A stretch of DNA of 64,000 bases from Blastococcus aurantiacus (GTDB taxonomy: Bacteria; Actinomycetota; Actinomycetes; Mycobacteriales; Geodermatophilaceae). Positions 45,451 through 55,257 of the stretch are shown here, piece by piece (position 1 is the first letter of the stretch; each line of letters starts with the position of its first letter). The stretch spans positions 656,764 to 720,763 of the forward strand of contig NZ_FNBT01000001.1 of the NCBI RefSeq assembly GCF_900102425.1, in the 5' to 3' direction. A model generated the notes under the pieces. The model made no database searches. It was not told the origin of the DNA and saw only the letters and a program-made list of their open reading frames with translations. A program made the position numbers and the translations under genes.

Positions 45451-46464
45451 GTGCCCGCACCGACTCCCACCCTGTGCGTCCTGGGCGAGCTGGTCGTCGA
45501 CCTGCTGCCCGTCCCGGAAGCCGGCTCGGGCCCCGAGGGGACCGCGCCTCAGTACGTCGCGCGCCCGGGCGGCAACGCCCTGAACGTCGCGGTGGCGGCC
45601 GGCCGACTGGGCGCCCCGGTGGCGCTGGTGGCACGGCTGGGCACCGGCCCGCTGGGCGCCGCCCTGCGCAGGCACGCCGAGCTCGCCGGGGTGGACGTCG
45701 GCGGCTTCGTCGACGCCGCCGAGCCGGTGAGCCTGGCGGTCATCGGGCTGCACCCCGACGGGTCCCCGGACTACGGCTTCCACGTGCTGGGGGCGGCCGA
45801 CTGGCAGTGGACCGACGAGGAGCTGGCCCGGTCGGTGCCCGAGGGCACCGCCGTGCTGCACGTGGGCTCCATCTCCAGCTGGACCCGGCCGGGCGCCGAC
45901 GTGATCGCCGCGCTGGTCGACCGGCTCGCCGGCCGTGCCCTGATCAGCGTCGACCCCAACATCCGGCCCCCGCTGGCCGACGGCCCGGTCGGCGCCACGC
46001 TGGGCAACGACCGCGCGTCGGTCACCGCTCGCCTGGACCGCCTCGTGGCGCACGCCGACGTCGTCAAGGTCAGCGCCGAGGACCTGGCGTGGCTGGAGCC
46101 CGACGCCGGCGACCTGGACGACGTCGCCCGGCGGTGGGCGGCCCGCGGACCGGCCCTGGTACTGCTCACCGACGGCGGCGCGCCCCTGCGGATTGCCCGG
46201 CCGGGGAATCCGGTGCTGCACCGGGAGTCCCCCCGGGTCGAGGTGGCCGACACCGTGGGCGCCGGAGACTCCCTGGCCGCCGGGCTGCTCAGCGGGCTGC
46301 TCGCGGCCGGGATCACCGACCGGGCGGCCCTCGAGGCGCTGGACGACGACCGGCTGCTCGACCTCGTCGACGACGCCGCGCTCGTCGCCGCCCTGAACTG
46401 CACCCGGGTCGGCGCCGACCCGCCCACGCGCGCCGAGGTCGACGCGGCGCGCGCCGCCCTGTGA
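45451..46464 (+). CDS. PfkB-family carbohydrate kinase
   Basis: 337 residues from the GTG at 45451, with TACGGT 6 bases upstream (leaderless). VLGELVVDLLP, RPGGNALNVAVAAGRLGAPVALVARLGTGPLG and the C-terminal VEVADTVGAGDSLAAGLLSGLL, with the catalytic Asp in GAGD, define a ribokinase/fructokinase-type enzyme. The sugar is not determinable; fructokinase is the nearest in style. It overlaps the following GNAT gene as GTGA. Confidence 0.9.
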   Translation: MPAPTPTLCVLGELVVDLLPVPEAGSGPEGTAPQYVARPGGNALNVAVAAGRLGAPVALVARLGTGPLGAALRRHAELAGVDVGGFVDAAEPVSLAVIGLHPDGSPDYGFHVLGAADWQWTDEELARSVPEGTAVLHVGSISSWTRPGADVIAALVDRLAGRALISVDPNIRPPLADGPVGATLGNDRASVTARLDRLVAHADVVKVSAEDLAWLEPDAGDLDDVARRWAARGPALVLLTDGGAPLRIARPGNPVLHRESPRVEVADTVGAGDSLAAGLLSGLLAAGITDRAALEALDDDRLLDLVDDAALVAALNCTRVGADPPTRAEVDAARAAL

Positions 46465-46934
46465 CCGCCGCTGGGGACGTGCGGATCGTCGGCCTGTCGG
46501 AGCTGTCGGCGACCCCCGTCCGGGCCCGCCTGCTCGAACGGCACGACCGCTTCTGGGACACCGACACCCGGTCGCTGCACCATCCGGTCTGGTTCCACCA
46601 GTTCGGCGGGTTCGGCGCCCTCGCCATGGACGCCGGCGGCGAGGACGTGGGGTACGTCCTCGGTGTCGTGACCGCGGACAGGCTGGCCTACCTGCACCTC
46701 CTCGCGGTGCGGGACGACCACCGGCGATCTGCGCTCGGCCGGCGGCTGTGCCGCTGGTTCGACGAGCTGGCCGTGAGCACCGGCGCGCGCGTCGTACAGG
46801 CGGTGACCCGACCGGACAACGAGGTGGCGCTCGCGTTCCACACGTCGCTCGGGGCCGGCGCCCACCTCTCGCGGAACCATGCCGGCTCGGGCGCCGATCG
46901 GGTCGTCCTCACCCGGTCGCTGCTCCCGGCCTGA
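46461..46934 (+). CDS. GNAT-family acetyltransferase
   Basis: 157 residues from a GTG overlapping the pfkB stop (GTGA). The acetyl-CoA region is LLAVRDDHRRSALGRRLCRWFDEL, with an R/Q-x-x-G-x-G/A-like loop, followed by VVQAVTRPDNEVALAFHTSLG, the usual strand and helix of GNAT motif B. Substrate unknown. It is translationally coupled to the sugar kinase. Confidence 0.82.
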   Translation: MTAAGDVRIVGLSELSATPVRARLLERHDRFWDTDTRSLHHPVWFHQFGGFGALAMDAGGEDVGYVLGVVTADRLAYLHLLAVRDDHRRSALGRRLCRWFDELAVSTGARVVQAVTRPDNEVALAFHTSLGAGAHLSRNHAGSGADRVVLTRSLLPA

Positions 46935-46969
46935 CCCGGGCGAGCGCCGGAGGGTGCTGCCGACCGGGT

Positions 46970-47491
46970 TCAGGCGTCAGCGGGGGCGGCGGTCAGGGCC
47001 GCGGCCAGCCGGGCGGCGTGGCGGTGCCGGTCCATCGACCGCCCCGGCTGGACCACCACGCCGAGCAGCCAGCGGGCGGCCAGGTCGGCGCCGTCGGCAT
47101 CGGTCCGCAGAGCGGCGGCCAGCCGGTCCCGGAGCGCCGCCCAGCGCGCGGCGTCGACGGCGAGCAGCCCCGCGAGCAGGTCGGGCTCGACCTCGGCCAG
47201 CCGGCGCAGCACCGGATGGCCCCCCAGCTCGTCGGAGAGAGCGGCGAGCGCCTCGCCGGGCGGTCGGGCAGCGGCCAGGTCGGTGAGCCGGTCGAGTTCC
47301 GCCGCGAGCAGCGCGCGGGCGACGTCGTCCTTGGTCCGGAAGTGGTTGTACAGCGTGGCCTTGGCGACCCCGGCCGCGGCCGCCACGGACTGCATGGTGC
47401 TGCGCCGGACGCCGTTCTCGGCGAAGGCCCGCGCCGCACCCTCGAGCAGGCCGCGCCGCGTGGGATTCACGACTGCGGCCGGGAGACGCAC
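46970..47491 (-). CDS. TetR-family transcriptional regulator
   Basis: 173 residues from a GTG at 47491, 7 bases after the clgR stop. The HTH is TRRGLLEGAARAFAENGVRRSTMQSVAAAAGVAKATLYNHFRTKDDVARAL, where KATLYNHF is the recognition-helix signature. The C-terminal ligand domain is Ala/Leu-rich. Its target is not evident; it follows clgR in the same direction and could be co-transcribed. It is convergent with the GNAT gene. Confidence 0.85.
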   Translation of the reverse strand: MRLPAAVVNPTRRGLLEGAARAFAENGVRRSTMQSVAAAAGVAKATLYNHFRTKDDVARALLAAELDRLTDLAAARPPGEALAALSDELGGHPVLRRLAEVEPDLLAGLLAVDAARWAALRDRLAAALRTDADGADLAARWLLGVVVQPGRSMDRHRHAARLAAALTAAPADA

Positions 47492-47498
47492 AGACGCA

Positions 47499-47915
47499 TC
47501 AGGCGGCGAGCGAGACCGTTTCGCCGCGGCGGAGGGCGGAGCGGGCCGGACCCCCGACGAGGGCCAGGGCGGGCTCGGCCGCGGGAACCGCGGTCTCCTC
47601 GACGGCCGGCTGCTCGGCGGCGACCGCCGCGTCGGCGGCCTGGGCCGGGGCGGACGGCGCGAGGGAGCGGACGCCACCGGCACCGGCCACGCGCATCTCC
47701 AGGCTCACCTCGGCGAGCAGGTCCGCCAGCTCGACGTCCAGGGCGTCGCAGATGGAGGCCAGCAGCTCGGAGGACGCCTCCTTCTGCCCGCGCTCGACCT
47801 CGGAGAGGTAGCCGAGGCTGACCCGGGCAGCACCCGAGACGTCGCGCAGCGTCCGGCGCTGACGCAGCCGGTGACCCCGCAGGGTGCTCCCTAGCTGGGT
47901 ACGCAGCAGCAACAT
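47499..47915 (-). CDS. clgR: ClgR-type transcriptional activator
   Basis: 138 residues from the ATG at 47915 (AGGAGA 8 bases upstream). [52 protein letters not shown] is the characteristic ClgR/PopR helix-turn-helix. The C-terminus ends GETVSLAA, resembling the Clp-degradation tails of ClgR proteins (mycobacterial ClgR also ends in a small-hydrophobic Ala-containing tail). ClgR activates clp protease genes, pspA and others after proteotoxic or envelope stress, and is itself destroyed by Clp. It sits downstream of cinA, matching the order in related actinobacteria. Confidence 0.92.
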   Translation of the reverse strand: MLLLRTQLGSTLRGHRLRQRRTLRDVSGAARVSLGYLSEVERGQKEASSELLASICDALDVELADLLAEVSLEMRVAGAGGVRSLAPSAPAQAADAAVAAEQPAVEETAVPAAEPALALVGGPARSALRRGETVSLAA

Positions 47916-48070
47916 GGCCACTCTCCTGTCCTGCGAGCGGGGAAGGCCGGCGCCCTCGTCGAGCGCCGTGCGCTCACGGTACTTGGCGCTCGGTCCGGTG
48001 GCTGGCCCACCGGGCTCGCGTCCTCTCAGGGCGTAACGCGAACACCCCGGTGGGCGTTCCCGCAGCTCGC

Positions 48071-48535
48071 TCAGCCGAGCCGGTCGAGCAGGGCGTCCAT
48101 GGCGGCGGCGACGGCCGCGCCGCGCACGGCCGCCCGGTCCCCCGGCAGGTCCAGCTCCACGACGTCGGTCCGCTGCCCGTCGGAGATGCCGACGTAGACG
48201 CGGCCGGGTCCGTGCCCGTCGACGGGGGCGGGGCCGGCGACACCGGTGAGCCCGACGCCCCACGTCGCCGAGCACCGGTCCCGGACGCCCTCGGCCAGAG
48301 CTGCGGCGGTCGGCCGGCTCACCGGACCGTGCTCGGCGAGCAGGTCGGCCGGGACGCCGGCGAGCGCGGTCTTGAGGTCGGTGGCGTAGACGACTACGCC
48401 CCCGCGCAACGTCGCGCTGGCCCCCGGCACCTCGGCCAGGAGGGCGCAGAAGAGCCCCGCGGTCAGCGACTCGGCGGCCGCGACCGTCTCACCGCGCGCC
48501 ACCAGGGCCCGGTGCAGGTCGGCGGCAGCCGGCAT
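48071..48535 (-). CDS. cinA: CinA-family nicotinamide-nucleotide amidohydrolase
   Basis: 154 residues, comprising only the C-terminal CinA (PncC) domain: [62 protein letters not shown]. The competence-type N-terminal COG1058 domain is absent. It deamidates NMN to NaMN in NAD recycling. Its ATG overlaps the pgsA stop by one base (TGATG). Confidence 0.93.
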   Translation of the reverse strand: MPAAADLHRALVARGETVAAAESLTAGLFCALLAEVPGASATLRGGVVVYATDLKTALAGVPADLLAEHGPVSRPTAAALAEGVRDRCSATWGVGLTGVAGPAPVDGHGPGRVYVGISDGQRTDVVELDLPGDRAAVRGAAVAAAMDALLDRLG

Positions 48536-49209
48536 CAGGCCGCGGTGTCGGTGCGCTCGTCGGCGGCGCCGGCGCTGCCGGCAGCCGAGCGGCGGGCGGC
48601 CGCGGCCTTCATCGCACGGGCACTGGTCCGGCGCAGCCGCAGGGCCCGGACGACGTAGTCCAGACCGCTGAGGACGGTCAGCGCCAGGGCGAGCGCCATC
48701 ACCCACCACCGCGCGGTGGCCAGCAGGCCGGTGAGCGGCAGGATGTAGAGCCCGATGGCCAGCGCCTGGGCGACGGTCTTCGCCTTGCCGCCGCGGCTGG
48801 CCGCGATCACCCCGTGCCGGATGACCCAGAAGCGCAGCACCGTGACGCCGACCTCGCGGACGAGGATCACCCAGGTCACCCACCAGGGCAGCATCCCCAG
48901 CGCGGACAACCCGATGAGGGCGGTGCCGGTGAGCGCCTTGTCGGCGATCGGGTCGGCCAGCTTGCCGAACTCGGTCACCTGACCGGTGCGCCGGGCGATC
49001 ATCCCGTCGTACCGGTCGGTGATGATCGCGAGCGCGAACACCAGGGTGGCCCAGTAGCGGCCGGCGTCGTCGAGACCCTCGTCGTGGAGGAGCAGGTAGG
49101 CGAACACCGGGACGACGGCCAGGCGCAGCACCGTCAGCGCGTTGGGCAGGTTCACGAGGCGCGCCGTCTGCGGTGGCGTCGCGGCCGGGTCGGGCAGCAC
49201 CTCGCTCAT
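48535..49209 (-). CDS. pgsA: CDP-diacylglycerol--glycerol-3-phosphate 3-phosphatidyltransferase
   Basis: 224 residues. The CDP-alcohol phosphotransferase motif is complete: Asp65, Asp68-Gly69, Ala72-Arg73, Gly82, Asp86 and Asp90 (DRYDGMIARRTGQVTEFGKLADPIAD split by standard spacing). Several membrane spans surround it, and a basic, disordered C-terminal tail of about 35 residues follows. It makes phosphatidylglycerol phosphate in the cytoplasmic membrane. It lies between rimO (5 bases upstream) and cinA in one operon. Confidence 0.93.
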   Translation of the reverse strand: MSEVLPDPAATPPQTARLVNLPNALTVLRLAVVPVFAYLLLHDEGLDDAGRYWATLVFALAIITDRYDGMIARRTGQVTEFGKLADPIADKALTGTALIGLSALGMLPWWVTWVILVREVGVTVLRFWVIRHGVIAASRGGKAKTVAQALAIGLYILPLTGLLATARWWVMALALALTVLSGLDYVVRALRLRRTSARAMKAAAARRSAAGSAGAADERTDTAA

Positions 49210-49213
49210 CCCC

Positions 49214-50650
49214 TCACCGACCAGATCCGGCCACGGCCGGGACGACGGCCCGCGCCACCAGGTCGATGCCCTCGGTGCCGACGACCAGAGCCGGCACCAG
49301 CTCGCCGGCCACCGCTCCGTCGGGCACCCCGGCGACGGTCGTGGTGCCGTCGGCGTCGGGGTCCTGGTGGGCGGCGTGCCCGAGCCACACGCCGGGACCC
49401 TCCTCGGCGGAGAGGTCCTCGGTGAGCAGCACCTCGACGTGCTCGCCGACGCGGTCCTCGGCGCGCTGCGCGGTGAGTTCCTCGACGAGGTCGGTGATCC
49501 GCCGCACCCGGGCGTCGATCTCGGTCTGGTCGAGCTTGCCCGGCAGGCCGATGGCCTCGGTGCCCTCCTCGTCGGAGTAGCCGAACACGCCGACGGCGTC
49601 CAGGCGGCCCTCGGTGAGGAACCGCTCGAGCTCGGCGACGTCGTCCTCGGTCTCCCCCGGGAACCCGAGGATGACGTTGGTGCGGAAGCCGGCGCCCGGG
49701 GCCAGTGCCCGCGCGCGCTCGATCAGCGCGAGGAAGTCGTCGGTGCCGCCGAACCGGCGCATGCGGCGCAGCAGCGACGGCGACGAGTGCTGGAAGGACA
49801 GGTCGAAGTAGGGGGCGACCCCCGGCGTGCCGGCGATCAGCTCGAGCAGACCGGGGCGCAGCTCGGCCGGCTGGAGGTAGGCGACCCGGACCCGGGCGAT
49901 GCCCTCGACGGCGGCCAGCTCTGGCAGCAGCTTCTCCAGGGAGCGGAGGTCGCCGAGGTCCTTGCCGTAGGACGTGGAGTTCTCGCTGACCAGCACCAGC
50001 TCGGTGACGCCCTGCGACGCCAGCCACTGTGCCTCGCCGAGCACCTCGGCCGGCGGGCGGGAGACGAAGGCGCCACGGAACGTCGGGATCGCGCAGAAGG
50101 CGCAGCGGCGGTCGCAGCCCGACGCCAGCTTCAGCGCCGCGACGGGACCGGAGGCCAGCCGCTTGCGGCGGAGCCAGTCGTGGCCGGGGATCGCGGGGGC
50201 GTCGACCGCGGCGCGTGCGGCGCTGCGCTGGACGGGGCTGATCGGCAGCAGGGTGCGGCGGTCGCGCGGGGTGTGCGGGACCAGCGGGCGGCCGGCGATG
50301 ACGTCGTCGAGGCGGTTCCCGATCTCGGCGTAGTCGTCGAACCCGAGCACGGTGGCCTCGGGCAGCGCCCCGGCCAGCTCGGAGCCGTAGCGCTCGGCCA
50401 TGCAGCCGACCGCGACGACGGGGGCGCCGCTGTCCGTGGCGGCCAGGATCGCGTCGACGGAGTCCTTCTTGGCCGACTCGATGAACCCGCAGGTGTTCAC
50501 CAGCACGGCGTCGGCGGCGTCCGCGTCGTCGATGAGCTCGTAGCCACCGGCGGCCAGCCGGCCGGCCAGCTCCTCGGAGTCGACCTCGTTGCGGGCGCAG
50601 CCGAGGGTCACCACCGCCACCTTCCGGGCAGGGTGGGGCGCAGCTGTCAC
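49214..50650 (-). CDS. rimO: Ribosomal protein S12 methylthiotransferase
   Basis: 478 residues. [18 protein letters not shown] is the RimO-type N-terminus (compare YGCQMN in MiaB), with further cluster cysteines in [15 protein letters not shown] and AVGCMAERY. The radical-SAM motif is [14 protein letters not shown], followed by [10 protein letters not shown], the RimO-specific loop. A TRAM domain ends the protein. It methylthiolates the conserved Asp of S12. It starts 65 bases after the ftsK stop. Confidence 0.95.
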   Translation of the reverse strand: MTAAPHPARKVAVVTLGCARNEVDSEELAGRLAAGGYELIDDADAADAVLVNTCGFIESAKKDSVDAILAATDSGAPVVAVGCMAERYGSELAGALPEATVLGFDDYAEIGNRLDDVIAGRPLVPHTPRDRRTLLPISPVQRSAARAAVDAPAIPGHDWLRRKRLASGPVAALKLASGCDRRCAFCAIPTFRGAFVSRPPAEVLGEAQWLASQGVTELVLVSENSTSYGKDLGDLRSLEKLLPELAAVEGIARVRVAYLQPAELRPGLLELIAGTPGVAPYFDLSFQHSSPSLLRRMRRFGGTDDFLALIERARALAPGAGFRTNVILGFPGETEDDVAELERFLTEGRLDAVGVFGYSDEEGTEAIGLPGKLDQTEIDARVRRITDLVEELTAQRAEDRVGEHVEVLLTEDLSAEEGPGVWLGHAAHQDPDADGTTTVAGVPDGAVAGELVPALVVGTEGIDLVARAVVPAVAGSGR

Positions 50651-50715
50651 CGGGCCATCGTAGTCGCCCGTACCGCCGTCCCCACCGCTCCTGGGAGTGA
50701 TCCCTGTCCTCCGCG

Positions 50716-53217
50716 TCAGGCCGGCCCGCCGCGGAGGGTGAACATGACCGATTCCAGCTCGTCGGGCTTGATGAGCACGTCGCGCGCCTTGGAGCCCTCG
50801 GACGGGCCGACGATGCCCCGGCTCTCCATGAGGTCCATGAGGCGGCCGGCCTTGGCGAACCCGACGCGCAGCTTGCGCTGCAGCATCGAGGTGGAGCCGA
50901 ACTGGCTGGTCACGATCAGCTCCACGGCCTGCAGCAGCAGGTCGAGGTCGTTGCCGATGTCCTCGTCGATGTCCTTCTTCTCGCCGGCGTTCCCGGCGGA
51001 GAAGACCTCCTCGCGGTACTCCGGCTCGGCCTGCCGCTTGGCGAACTCGACGACCGCCTCGATCTCGGCGTCGGTGACGAAGGCGCCCTGGACACGCATC
51101 GGCTTGCCCGCACCGATGGGCATGAACAGCGCGTCACCCATGCCGATGAGCTTCTCCGCACCGGGCTGGTCGAGGATGACCCGGCTGTCGGTGAGGCTCG
51201 AGGTGGAGAACGCCAGACGCGAGGGCACGTTGGCCTTGATCAGGCCGGTGACGACGTCGACCGACGGGCGCTGCGTCGCGAGGATGAGGTGGATGCCGGC
51301 CGCACGCGCCTTCTGCGTGATGCGGACGATGTGCTCCTCGACGTCCCGCGGGGCGACCATCATCAGATCGGCGAGCTCGTCGACGATCGCGAGGATGTAC
51401 GGGTAGGGGCGGTAGACCCGCTCGCTGCCGGGGGGCGCGGTGATCTCGCCCTTCTCGACCTTGCGGTTGAAGTCGTCGATGTGCCGCACACCGGTGGACT
51501 TCATGTCCTGGTAGCGCTGCTCCATCTCCTCGACCAGCCAGGCCAGCGCGGTGGCGGCCTTCTTGGGGTCGGTGATGATCGGCGTGATCAGGTGCGGGAT
51601 GCCGTCGTACGGCGTCAGCTCGACCATCTTCGGGTCGACCAGGATCATCCGGAGCTGGTCCGGGGTGGCCCGCAGCAGCAGCGAGGTCAGGATCGAGTTG
51701 ACGCAGCTGGACTTACCGGCGCCGGTGGCACCGGCGACGAGCAGGTGGGGCATCTTCGCCAGGTTGGCGCAGACGAAGCCGCCCTCGATGTCCTTGCCCA
51801 GGCCCACGAGCATCGGGTGCGGGTCCTGCTTGGCCGCACCGGACCGGAGGACGTCGCCGAGCGACACCTTCTCGCGGTCGGTGTTGGGCACCTCGATGCC
51901 GACGGCGGACTTGCCGGGGATCGGGGCGAGGATGCGGATGTTGTCGTTGGCCACCGCGTAGGCCATGTTGCGGGTCAGCGCGGTGATCTTCTCCACCTTG
52001 ACGCCCTGGCCCAGCTCGACCTCGTACCGGGTGACCGTCGGGCCACGGGTGAAGCCGGTGACCGCGGCGTCGATGTTGAACTGGTCGAGCACGCCGGTGA
52101 TCGCCTCGATGGCGACGTCGTTGGCCTTCGAGCGGGCCCGCGGCGGGTCCCCCGGGCGCAGCATGGACAGCGAGGGCAGGACGTAGTTGCCCTCCACCGG
52201 CTGGATGGACAGCTGCTCGGGCTCGGTGATCGGCGGCAGGTCCTCGGGGAGGGTGCGGTCCACCACCGGCGGCCGAGGGGGTGCGGGACGCAGCTCGGTG
52301 TGCTCGGGCTCGGTGGTGAGCGTGGCATCGGCGGCCGCGGCCATCGCCCCGTGGTCGATCGGGCCGGTGGCGAGCAGGTCCTCCGCGAGCTTGCGCCGCG
52401 ACTTCCGGGTGGTCGGCGCGGCGTCGGCCTCCTCCTCGTACTCGTCGAAGTCGCCGTACTCGTCGTCGTCCTCGTAGTAGTCGTCCCGGCCGAGCAGCCG
52501 GTCGGTGAGCTCGCGCAGGCGCTCGGGGATCTGGTGCACCGGGGTGGAGGTGATGACGAGCAGGCCGAAGAAGGCGAGCAGCGCGAGCAGGACGACGGGG
52601 ACGACCGGCCCCATGCCGGCGACCAGGGGCGTGCCGACGGCCCAGCCGATCAGCCCGCCGGACCCGGGCAGGCCGCGCTCGGGGTCGGCGGGGTCGCCCA
52701 CCACCTGGGCGACGCCGAGCACCGACGCGGTCACGCAGACCCAGCCGATCACCAGCCGGCCCCGCGCCTCGGGCCGCGGCCCGCTGCGCAGCAGCCGGAG
52801 GGAGGCGAAGAACAGCACGACCGGCAGCACCATCACCAGCGAGCCGATGACCCAGCGGACGCCGTCGGTCAGGGCGACGCCCACCGGGCCGATCCCGTTG
52901 CTCCAGGCGGCGGCGCCCAGGACGACGGCCAGGCCGAGGACGGCCAGGCCCACCCCGTCACGGCGGTGCTCGGGCGCGAGCGGCTCGGCCTCCGCGGGCC
53001 GGGCGACCGACCGGGCGAGGCCGCCCGCCCCCCGGGCGAGCAGCCCCCAGGTGCCGCTGGCGGCACGCCACAGGCTGAAGCCGGCGTCCTTCTTGCGCGC
53101 GGGTGGACGACGGTTGCCGGACCGCTTGGCGGCCGGCCGCTTCTTGCTGGCCGCGGTCGATCCCGAGCGGCTGCGCGTGGACGCCGGCCGGCGCGTCGAC
53201 GTGGTGCGGGCAGGCAT
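50716..53217 (-). CDS. ftsK: DNA translocase FtsK
   Basis: 833 residues. A basic 50-residue N-terminus, four membrane spans (about 85-235) and an acidic linker lead to the motor domain with Walker [15 protein letters not shown] and Walker [15 protein letters not shown]. The C-terminal gamma winged helix ([38 protein letters not shown]) reads KOPS-type sequences. It anchors to the septum and pumps DNA so that chromosome dimers can be resolved. TACCGT lies 7 bases before the ATG, so the start is probably leaderless. First gene of a run with rimO, pgsA and cinA. Confidence 0.96.
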   Translation of the reverse strand: MPARTTSTRRPASTRSRSGSTAASKKRPAAKRSGNRRPPARKKDAGFSLWRAASGTWGLLARGAGGLARSVARPAEAEPLAPEHRRDGVGLAVLGLAVVLGAAAWSNGIGPVGVALTDGVRWVIGSLVMVLPVVLFFASLRLLRSGPRPEARGRLVIGWVCVTASVLGVAQVVGDPADPERGLPGSGGLIGWAVGTPLVAGMGPVVPVVLLALLAFFGLLVITSTPVHQIPERLRELTDRLLGRDDYYEDDDEYGDFDEYEEEADAAPTTRKSRRKLAEDLLATGPIDHGAMAAAADATLTTEPEHTELRPAPPRPPVVDRTLPEDLPPITEPEQLSIQPVEGNYVLPSLSMLRPGDPPRARSKANDVAIEAITGVLDQFNIDAAVTGFTRGPTVTRYEVELGQGVKVEKITALTRNMAYAVANDNIRILAPIPGKSAVGIEVPNTDREKVSLGDVLRSGAAKQDPHPMLVGLGKDIEGGFVCANLAKMPHLLVAGATGAGKSSCVNSILTSLLLRATPDQLRMILVDPKMVELTPYDGIPHLITPIITDPKKAATALAWLVEEMEQRYQDMKSTGVRHIDDFNRKVEKGEITAPPGSERVYRPYPYILAIVDELADLMMVAPRDVEEHIVRITQKARAAGIHLILATQRPSVDVVTGLIKANVPSRLAFSTSSLTDSRVILDQPGAEKLIGMGDALFMPIGAGKPMRVQGAFVTDAEIEAVVEFAKRQAEPEYREEVFSAGNAGEKKDIDEDIGNDLDLLLQAVELIVTSQFGSTSMLQRKLRVGFAKAGRLMDLMESRGIVGPSEGSKARDVLIKPDELESVMFTLRGGPA

Positions 53218-53306
53218 GCGTCGAACGGTAATCCGCGCGGAGGCCGTGACGGGGCAGGCAGGCGGTCGTGTCCCGCACCGGCGCCGCATCTCATAACGTC
53301 ACAGCC

Positions 53307-55241
53307 ATGAGCTCTCCTCGTCGACACGGCGGCTGGCCGACCCCGATCACCTCCGAGCTCGTGGTCCGCGCGGCCGCCCGGATCGGCGAGGTGGTGGTCG
53401 ACGGCGCCGACGTGTGGTGGGCGGAGTCCCGGCCCGACGAGGGCGGCCGGTCGGTGGTGGTGCGGCGCTCACCGGACGGGACCGTGGCCGACGTCCTGCC
53501 CGCTCCGTGGAACGCCCGCACCCGCGTGCACGAGTATGGCGGCGGCTCGTGGACGGTCAGCGACGGCACGCTCTGGTTCACCGAGTTCTCGGACCAGCGG
53601 CTGTACCGACTGGACGCGGGCAGCGACTCCCCCGTGGCCGTCACGCCCGAGCCCGCGGCGCCCTCGGGCGTGCGCTACGCCGACCTGCACGTCACCGCCG
53701 ACGGCGTTCTCGCCGTCCGGGAGACCCACCGGGCCTCCGGCGGTGCGGCCGACGTCGTCAACGAGATCGTCCGGATCACCGCCGAGGGCGCCGAGGTCCT
53801 GGTGAGCGGTCCGGACTTCGTCTCCGACCCCCGGCTCGCGCCGGACGGCGTGACGCTCTCCTGGCTGCAGTGGGACCACCCCTCCATGCCGTGGGACGCC
53901 GCCCAGCTCGTCGTCCGCGCCGCCGACGGCAGCGAGCACGTGCTCGCCGGCGGCCCCGGCGAGTCTGTCGTCCAGCCCACGTGGGGCGGGGACCTGGCGC
54001 TGTGGTGGTTCGCCGACCGCACGAACTTCTGGTCGCTGTACCGGAAGCGGCCGCACGAGGAGGCCGAGCTGGTCGTGGACGTGGGTGCCGACATCGCCGG
54101 CCCGCAGTGGGTGTTCGGGCAGTCCCGCTTCGCGCTGCTGGCCGACCGCCGGGTCGCGTTCGCCTACGGCCGCGACGGAGCCGACCGGCTCGCCGTCCTC
54201 GAGGCGGACGGGAGCGTGCGCGAGCTCGAGGTGCCCTACGCGTCGTTCCGCAACCTGGCGGCGGCCGGCGACGGCGTCGTCTGCGTCGCCGGTGGCCCGG
54301 ACAGCGAGCCGGTGGTGCTGCGCGTGCCGCTCGACGGTGGCGACGCGGTGGTGCTGCGCCCGGCACGGGACCTCGGTCTGGACCCGGCGTGGTTCTCCCG
54401 TCCCGAGCACGTCGCCTTCCCGACCGAGGACGCCGGCACGGGCATCGACGTCGCCCACGCGCTGGTCTACCCGCCGACGAACCCCGACGTCCCCGCTGCC
54501 GACGGCGACCTCCCGCCGCTGCTGGTCGTCGTCCACGGCGGCCCGACCTCGGCGGCCTCGCCGGTGCTCAACCTGGCCGTCCAGTACTGGACCTCACGCG
54601 GCTTCTGCGTCGCCGACGTCGACTACCGGGGCTCCACCGGCTACGGACGCCGGTACCGCGACGCGCTCCAGGGCCGGTGGGGCGTCGTCGACTTGGACGA
54701 CGTCGTCGCGTGCGCCCGGTTCCTCGCGGACTCCGGGCGGGTCGACCCCGCGCGGATGGCCATCCGGGGCGGCTCGGCCGGCGGCTACACCACCCTCGCC
54801 GCGCTCTCCCTGCGCCCCGGCGTCTTCACGGCCGGAGCCAGCCACTACGGCGTCGCCGACCTGGGTGCGCTGGCCGCGGAGACCCACAAGTTCGAGTCCC
54901 GCTACCTCGACGGCCTGGTAGCGCCCTGGCCGGAGGGCGCCGACGTCTACGCGGAGCGGTCGCCGATCAACCACGTCGACGCGCTGGACACCCCGCTGGC
55001 CGTCTTCCAGGGCGACGAGGACGCGATCGTGCCGCCCGCCCAAGCCGAGGCGATCGTCGCGGCGCTCCGCGAGAAGGGCGTGCCGCACGCCTACCTGCTG
55101 TTCGCCGGTGAGCAGCACGGGTTCCGCAAGGCCGCCAACATCCGCGCCGCACTGGACGGCGAACTGTCCTTCTACGCCCAGGTGTGGGGCTTCCACCTGC
55201 CCGCGGGCGAGAGGATCGAGCCGATCGACGTGGTGCGCTGA
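53307..55241 (+). CDS. S9-family (prolyl-oligopeptidase-type) peptidase
   Basis: 644 residues from the ATG at 53307 (TAACGT 7 bases upstream, leaderless). The N-terminal 380 residues form a WD/PD40-like beta-propeller that gates access. The alpha/beta hydrolase domain has GGPTSAA (oxyanion region), GGSAGGYTT with the nucleophilic Ser, QGDEDAIVPPAQAE with the Asp and EQHGFR with the His. The GGSAGGY form and the VDYRGSTGYGRRYRDALQGRWG segment place it near dipeptidyl aminopeptidase/acylaminoacyl peptidases. No signal peptide, so it is cytoplasmic. It is convergent with the RNase J gene, 16 bases apart. Confidence 0.92.
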   Translation: MSSPRRHGGWPTPITSELVVRAAARIGEVVVDGADVWWAESRPDEGGRSVVVRRSPDGTVADVLPAPWNARTRVHEYGGGSWTVSDGTLWFTEFSDQRLYRLDAGSDSPVAVTPEPAAPSGVRYADLHVTADGVLAVRETHRASGGAADVVNEIVRITAEGAEVLVSGPDFVSDPRLAPDGVTLSWLQWDHPSMPWDAAQLVVRAADGSEHVLAGGPGESVVQPTWGGDLALWWFADRTNFWSLYRKRPHEEAELVVDVGADIAGPQWVFGQSRFALLADRRVAFAYGRDGADRLAVLEADGSVRELEVPYASFRNLAAAGDGVVCVAGGPDSEPVVLRVPLDGGDAVVLRPARDLGLDPAWFSRPEHVAFPTEDAGTGIDVAHALVYPPTNPDVPAADGDLPPLLVVVHGGPTSAASPVLNLAVQYWTSRGFCVADVDYRGSTGYGRRYRDALQGRWGVVDLDDVVACARFLADSGRVDPARMAIRGGSAGGYTTLAALSLRPGVFTAGASHYGVADLGALAAETHKFESRYLDGLVAPWPEGADVYAERSPINHVDALDTPLAVFQGDEDAIVPPAQAEAIVAALREKGVPHAYLLFAGEQHGFRKAANIRAALDGELSFYAQVWGFHLPAGERIEPIDVVR

Positions 55242-55257
55242 CCGACCGGCCGGGACC

